DNA of 64,000 bases, taken from Schistosoma mansoni. Lineage: Eukaryota; Platyhelminthes; Trematoda; Strigeidida; Schistosomatidae. This document shows positions 58,341 through 64,000 of this stretch, in pieces. The position numbers and the translations under genes are program-made. The stretch is from NCBI RefSeq assembly GCF_000237925.1, contig NC_031496.1, positions 19,335,154-19,399,153 on the forward strand. The letters are read 5' to 3'. The notes beneath the pieces were generated by a model. It did no database searches, had not been told where the DNA came from, and saw nothing but the letters and a program-made list of their open reading frames with translations. The first letter of the stretch is position 1; each line of letters starts with the position of its first letter.

Positions 58341-59189
58341 TTACTTAGCTGGGCATCCTTTTTATTTATGTCATTCAGGACTGACTTCTTTTAAGGTTGT
58401 TGATAATGTGTCCTCAGACTTGTAAGGTGAATAATTTTATTGCTCCGCTAATCCTCGAAATTGATGGTACATGTACTGCATGCTCACTTGCGATCCAACT
58501 TACTATCTGTTTTAATTATTTCCTGGAGATTCCATGCATACTTCGTGAAACCAATCTTTGCTCTTTTAGCAATGAACACCGCAGGTGACAATGAAAAGGG
58601 ATCAAGGTCGCATTCGAGTGTTTTTAATGAACATGGTGAGATATAAGTTGTTAGACAAATCTTAGAAAAGGTTTACGACAGTGGGAAAAATATTCTCGAA
58701 ACGGATTAAGTCGATCAAAACGGGTTGTAAAAAGGTAAGAAACACTGAAACCGTCTTCGACGTGAAAGACCGTAAAAACAGAATAGTAAGCTGAGACGAA
58801 CTACGATTAACCATTAACTGCGATAAAACTTTAAAAGAAAAGTAGTTTGCCGGACGTTAAGGCCAGAACAGATTCCTAGGAACAAAAATGGTACTTTTGC
58901 TGCATAAGGATACTGCAGAAGATTGAGAAGCCCGAATTACGTTAGGTTATTACTTCCTGTTCGTAAAATTCTCAGTTTCTGTGATGGTCTGCAATGTTAT
59001 GATGAGGATAGAATGTTTTTTATTTAAGTGACTAATGGTGTTTAATACGTTGCACAACATTATCAAATCGCTCCGTACTTCCACGTCGATCGGCAGAAAC
59101 AATCCGGGATGGCAAAGCCGGTTTTCATTTGGTTGTTGCTCAATTTTTTGATATACTCTATAGCACGTCTCTACACTGATTTCAGTAGA
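58341..59189. other. Non-genic sequence
   Basis: No gene recognised. It separates two minus-strand retroelement fossils and may hold untranslated parts of either. Confidence 0.45.
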
Positions 59190-59640
59190 TTAATAAACTT
59201 TCTGAGGGAAGGGACTGACAATATGTTGTTGGTCTCTTATCAAGATTGAATATTGGTCTCTAACAATGTCAGACACAGCTCTGTTATCAAAATGCCTAAT
59301 TGCCTTTGGATTAAATAAAGAGTTTTCTAGCTGTGCATCCCTGTTAACTTTTACAGGCACTGTCAGCAATAGACGGCAGAGAAAATGGCCAACTCCAGCT
59401 CTCTTTGTGTTGCGGAAGACAATCACTTTTCAGTTTCAGACATTGATCGCCAAACCGTTTTTTAGTGTACATTTTTCCAACAGTGTTAGGCCTTTTTGGA
59501 GCTCAGCCGAATTGGCCTCAGCTCTGACTACTTTCTACGGTATAGTGTCACCCGCGTAGATGAGATGTGGTGAGCTAAGCTTAACTGGGTGATTAGTGAT
59601 GAATTTTGTGCACTTAACACCGTTTATCTACATTTTGTCC
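59190..59640 (-). pseudogene. Non-LTR reverse transcriptase fragment
   Basis: Minus-strand frames read HLIYAGDTI (a damaged YADD), then ANSAELQKGLTLLEKCTLKN, GLAIN, and KVIVFRNTKRAGVGHF, the usual layout after RT motif C (LQ..L..LE....NGL.IN...CKVI.FR). The remaining part is AQLENSLFNPKAIRHFDNR. I cannot assign the clade. Confidence 0.6.
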
Positions 59641-60310
59641 CACAACCAAAAATACAAAAATCTTTTTGCACTATAAAAGTCCATTCCTCATTATGAAGTT
59701 ACAGACATTTTTGAGACTAGTTTTGTAGATTCGCAGAACCTGGAAAGAGAATGAATCCTCGAACTATCCGGGTAGCTTACAGGGTATCACTAGTCAGATA
59801 GAATCATAGCTGAAGTTTAAATGGCATCAGTTTCCATCAGTGGGTTTCGAAATACGAGATTTTGAAGACCTTTACGACTAACCAATTACGCTTAAGTTTC
59901 TTGTTACTGCTTGTCCGTTTCATCTCATTTCTAGAGATGAGTTATCAATACAAAACTCCTGAAATTAGGTAAGATGTCTTAGACAAAAACGCTCCGAGCT
60001 TGATCATATATTTCTTATATTAATTCACAAAAAGTGTTTATACTTTTTTATACATAAAACACCAGCATACTATCCATTCGTTGCAGCTCCTTTGCTGTTT
60101 ATTTATGCTTATCATTCTGGCGGTTATTTCCATCATGTGTTCCCATGGCTTCAACAAGTATCTCAGTTGAGACTGGATCTATGGTTAGTTTTGGTATCAT
60201 CTATGTTTTTGATGCATCATTGTACGAGTAGACGGGGTTTAATGCATCAGTTGTAGTTAATTAATTCGTTCGATGCCCTGCTTGATGCAGAGTTTATGTC
60301 CCTATGCGAA
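59641..60310. other. Non-genic sequence
   Basis: Nothing recognised up to the sharp start of similarity to 30763 at about 60311. Confidence 0.5.
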
Positions 60311-60960
60311 CTGGCCTGTGTCAACACCTGAACTAAGGATGATGAGTGAAGTAGTTGAACGCGTCGACAACCTCACTTATCTTGGAAGTCTGATCAGTTC
60401 TAATGGGTGGGTGTCTGACGAAATTTCTGTACTGATTCAAAAAGGTCGCTTGGCTTTTGTCAACTTACGTGACCTATGTAGATGGCGAGATATCCATCTA
60501 CCAATTAAAGGACGAGTATACTGCGCGGTAATTCGTTTTGTTTTACTTCACAGTTGCGAAACATGGCGATTAGAGTTGGATGATACTTGTAATTTACTAG
60601 TATATAATGACAGATGTCTTAGGAATATTGCTCGCATCTGCTGGGATCATAGGGTGAGTAACAGTGGGGTTAGACACAAGGTATTAGGGAATGATGGTTA
60701 ATCAGTCGATGAAATTGTAAATCTCCACCGACTGAGATTGTTGGGCCACATATTACAACGGGCAATCGTGAATAACGTTGGAGACGAATGGGAGAAAATT
60801 AGGGCGGTCAAACCAAAACGTGGCATCAGTCCTTGAAGTTACTAACTTCTAGTCTGAGCTATGTTGGTAGGTGTGGACTACTTGATTGGGGTCCGCGCAA
60901 CTATCGTAAGGAGTAGTTGTAGACCATAGGTGACATGGTTCAGAATGCATCGCAATAGTG
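60311..60960 (+). pseudogene. RTE-like fragment nearly identical to 30763-31168
   Basis: The open frame to 60701 encodes NLTYLGSLISSNGWVSDEIS and RICWDHRVSNSGVRHKVLG, and stops at the same TAA as the copy at 31150. Beyond that stop the homology to RTE proteins continues in frame (SVDEIVNLHRLRLLGHILQ) to about 60830 and, less clearly, to the start of the next element. Over about 405 bases I count about nine differences from the 30.8-kb copy. Confidence 0.82.
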
Positions 60961-60985
60961 TAGGTGCATGCACTCTTTATCTTCC

Positions 60986-61505
60986 ACCGAATTCCCTGGT
61001 ACGGCCGAGAGTGGAGAAAGTCAGCCGTATCTCTCAAAATGCCCTCACATGGCCATGCGTATACACAGCCACTGTCACGAAAGTCCTACCCACTACCTTC
61101 TCGCAGCGGGGGTGTTGTTTACAAAATTGAGAGGATGAAAGGCGAATGTTCGGAGCCGTAACTGGGTTGGTGGATATGGAGGGTCCACCTAGGGGAGTTG
61201 GAAAACCCTGATTCCAAACCAATGGTGCACATGGGCTCCAGGATCCTGAGAAGATAAATGGCGTATGAACTTACTGTTGGTCACCGGCTATCGTGGGACT
61301 GCATCTCCTGACGTTGCTCCACTGCCTTGTGGATCAGACCTTTAGGTCAAAGGCTCCGGGTGTGGCTCCTTAAGAAAACCACCTGCTTTGATTTGAGCTC
61401 CTGGGCGGTATCTCAGCTCTTACACAAATCAAATAAGATTTGTGTGGCGCATATGTATCTGGTGCCTCTTTGTACCAATATTAGTGTTTAGATAAATAAA
61501 TAAAT
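60986..61505 (+). mobile_element. RTE-derived non-autonomous element
   Basis: The same composition as 10121-10622: an RTE 5' leader beginning near ccctggtacggccgagagtg, joined to the 3' end gtgtggcgcatatgtatctg and a taaataaataaat tail. It directly follows the RTE fragment at 60311-60960. Confidence 0.82.
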
Positions 61506-61730
61506 GGTCACCGGACACCATGGGACTTCATATCCTGACGTTGCTTCACTGCCTTGTGGATCAGACCTCTAAGTCACCGGCTTGGGAAGTGGCCTCTAAG
61601 AAAACCACCTGCTTCGGTTCGGGCACCGGAGCAGTATCTCAGCCCTTATCAGATGATTTTTGTGATGGATATCTATCTGGTGCCTCCTTGTACTAATGCT
61701 TATGTGTTTAAATAAATAATAAATAAACCG
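61506..61730 (+). mobile_element. 5'-truncated RTE-derived non-autonomous element, in tandem
   Basis: It starts at ggtcaccggacaccatggga immediately after the tail of the preceding copy and ends in its own aaataaataataaataaa tail. It corresponds to the second half of the family unit. It could be an insertion into the TAAA tail of the first copy. Confidence 0.78.
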
Positions 61731-61927
61731 TGAAATTAAAATTATTTTGTATCTTTCTTTCTACGTACTAAGTCTTTCTCTCTGCATCATACTCTTATAT
61801 GTGGTCTTTTTTATATACTTCTTCCATTGAAGTAACTGCCTATATGAATTTGGTGTTTATCTTGTGCTAATAAGGCATGGTAACCTGGACCGATGCATAT
61901 ATGTGCCTAATCCCTTATTGTAGCTGA
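61731..61927. other. Short spacer with unit shared with 31.2 kb
   Basis: From about 61820 (ccattgaagtaactgcctat) to 61940 it resembles 31185-31300, which also follows a copy of the same RTE fragment. Confidence 0.6.
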
Positions 61928-62650
61928 CTAGCTGACTGAAAGTAGCGTTGCGGACCTAATTATACGTTCGAGTTCATTCACGTAAAGTATAATAAGTAAA
62001 GGATCTAGAATGCAACCTTGTAGTACTCCATTAAGTACTAGTTTCATGGGAGAAACTAAAAATTTATCACTTATTTCTATCAAGGACCTACACGACAGTT
62101 TTTCGACCAATTTAAAAGTCCAGAAATTCTATTTTCTTAAGGAGTCTACTTTGTGGCATCTTATCGAATGCTTTGTTTAGATCAATTTAGGTAAAATCCG
62201 TTTATTTTTCACTATCAAACGACTTCGTTCACCTCTATCTAGCTATTATTTGAGGATGATGACCCGGAATCCATGTTCTTTGTTTAATAAGCTGTTAGTC
62301 TCCACGAAGGTCATATTGGGTGTCCTAATAATTCTTTTCAACGTTTTAATTGCGACACTGGTGAGACTGACGGGTTTATAGCTTAATAGTTGTCCTGATC
62401 CCGTCTTGTAAACTGGAATGACAGTTACCTCCCAGTTTGAGAATCTACAAGTTCATTCTTGTACTGTAATATGTATATAAGAACTGTCGCTTTGGCTGCC
62501 GGGTTACAGTTTGTGCAACTGATTTCCATATTTCCAGTGATCACGGATTGTTTATATATTTATTTCTGACCGATTTGTAGCGTTCCATCGCATTTGCTGT
62601 GTCAAGACTGATGATGACCTTTCAGTGTCTCTTATTTTTTCTTGGTAAAT
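61928..62650 (-). pseudogene. CR1-like retrotransposon fragment (family A)
   Basis: The minus strand reads, from the right, WEVTVIPVYKTGSGQLLSY, KPVSLTSVAIKTLKRIIR, NSLLNKEHGFR, then SRLLKKIEFLDF, SDKFLVSPMKLVLNGVLQGC and ILDPLLIILYVNELERIIRS. This matches the RT text of the plus-strand copy at 25865-28145 (WKDAIVTPIRKTGSRQ, VPQGSDLGPLLFTLCVNEL). It is broken by stops and has no YADD. Confidence 0.8.
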
Positions 62651-63599
62651 GTTGAATCTCCTGGTTTAAACAGAGATGGCTGTGCTTTTCTTTGGGGGGG
62701 GGGTATAAACGGCTGTTACTTGATTGCATAACTACCGTAAGGGACCCCACGCTTCTTATCTTAGTAGGTTAAGCTAGTAGCTATTCCTTTAGTTTGGAAG
62801 TTTCGTCTAGTTTATATGTCCGATGTATATACATATTCCTAGGGATCAAATAAATCTTAAGTGGGGAATAATAGTTTATTTTTGTAATAGTTGTTTTGAT
62901 TATCCTTTCTTGAAATATAGTAATGGTGTTTTAGTGATATCTGTTTTCCAAGTGGATCATCTTCCCGAAAATTTTTAGTACTCTAAGAATAATAATGCCA
63001 GATAATTAAATTTATTATTCAGCTCCGCTTTCTATCTGTGAATATCATGTTACCCGTTCGTATCACTTCGCATTTAATAAGAGCTCAACTCATACCAAAT
63101 GTTTTATATGTTCTCAGAAAATCTCACTTGCGAATATCCTCTTCCCACAGAGCTGCAGTGTTTACGTAATAAACCCAATATAAGTCAATCCAAAGGCAAA
63201 TTAAATCGTTTTCTTCAGCGTCTATGTAGCGTTTGGTTATAATTGTTTATGGGTACCATTGACGAAAATGTCCCTATACGGATTTTATGAAATCAACAAT
63301 TTTCGTGTAAAATGTATTCACTGATATATGGCTTGGCTAGGTAAAATTTCTCGAGTCGTATTAGCACACCCATTGTTTAACATTGTTCCAATCTTAAGCG
63401 ACCCCATACTCTGGACGTTCCTCTCATCAGTGTTTGGAACATTAGGTAACGTGGTTCTGAATCTGTATAAGTTGCGTAAACGCACTGTCTTCATCCTCCA
63501 CTCGATTTTGAATCTCGATATCCCTCCATACGTACCTCCATTCTATTCTTTCTCCAGCCTTGTCCTCAGTGTCTAACCTTTTTCACTGTCTGTTATATC
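62651..63599. other. Non-genic sequence with a poly(G) run
   Basis: A run of ten G lies at 62694-62703. A plus-strand open frame of 82 codons at 63328-63576 is hydrophobic in part but unrecognised. I do not call it a gene. Confidence 0.5.
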
Positions 63600-64000
63600 C
63601 CCTGGTGAATCATGAATGGTAAATCTGAGGTATATTTATGGACAAAGGTAATATGCCTAATTCCTATTGTATAGTTGTTAAATAACTGACCTAATTGTAT
63701 TCGTGTTCCTCTTACCATAACCCTTGTTTTGACCTTTGAACTATTGTTATTGATTACTTTCCCCCTATCCATAGCCACATTGGCCAATTATTGTACAAAT
63801 GTTATTTATCTATTTTTTGGTACATGTGGTCTGTTTGGTTAGTATATAAACCCAGTATGCTTGTGAATAATGATTCATATTACCGAGGCTGTTATTTGTG
63901 TTCTGGACTCAACTGGCTGGGTTAGGCAGATCACAGGATCGGTTAGCACTCTAGTCTGCTCGTTCGGGTTTCGAGTCACTGCTCCAGTCGATAATTCGCT
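63600..64000 (+). mobile_element. LTR-like sequence running off the window
   Basis: It aligns with the reverse complement of 43905-44330, including tattcgtgttcctctta, tacaaatgttattta, the TATA-like tatataaacccagtatg and tgttctggactcaactgg. No coding sequence is visible before the window ends, so this may be a 5' LTR or a solo LTR. Confidence 0.5.

Noticed and set aside
63328-63576. 82-codon plus-strand open frame, partly hydrophobic
   Set aside because: No homology recognised and surrounded by repeats.

Overview
The window looks like a chromosomal segment of a blood fluke (Schistosoma). It is AT-rich and has very short introns next to multi-kilobase ones. Its interspersed repeats are typical of schistosomes: RTE- and CR1-type non-LTR retrotransposons, Penelope-like elements with GIY-YIG endonucleases, Merlin DNA transposons, and tRNA-headed SINEs carrying hammerhead ribozymes (Sm-alpha type). 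I cannot assign the species from sequence alone.

Only three host genes can be supported. (1) At 15.5-16.7 kb, minus strand: the large terminal exon of DLST, the E2 subunit of mitochondrial 2-oxoglutarate dehydrogenase. (2) At 31.7-51.6 kb, plus strand: SPT6, the histone chaperone and transcription elongation factor. I rebuilt it as 15 exons with consistent splice phases and about 1564 codons, but one base appears to be missing in exon 3. (3) At 51.95-52.5 kb, minus strand: DRC8/EFCAB2, an EF-hand subunit of the axonemal nexin-dynein regulatory complex. It converges on SPT6 with 383 bases between the two stop codons.

The rest is mobile DNA or unassigned sequence. From 0 to 12 kb there are two decayed Penelope-like elements, several hammerhead SINEs, and one RTE-derived non-autonomous element. 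From 17.0 to 21.6 kb there is a Merlin transposon (8-bp flanking repeat) with an RTE retrotransposon inserted into it (6-bp flanking repeat). That RTE keeps an open 1015-codon endonuclease/reverse transcriptase frame. From 23.6 to 31.2 kb there are RTE and CR1-like fossils and a complete Sm-alpha-type SINE with a 13-bp target duplication. The SPT6 introns carry an RTE fragment, a 202-bp MITE with perfect 29-bp inverted repeats and a 9-bp target duplication, an RTE-derived element, an LTR-like fragment and a second Merlin. From 55.5 to 62.7 kb there are further CR1-like and RTE fossils. The window ends in an LTR-like sequence.

The most interesting signal is a set of hammerhead-ribozyme SINEs. 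Two distinct families both combine a tRNA-like pol III promoter, a hammerhead with a tiny stem III, and inverted-repeat (foldback) arms. In the two copies whose boundaries can be read, they are flanked by 12-13 bp target duplications. One copy (6.76-6.81 kb, minus) keeps every invariant hammerhead core base.
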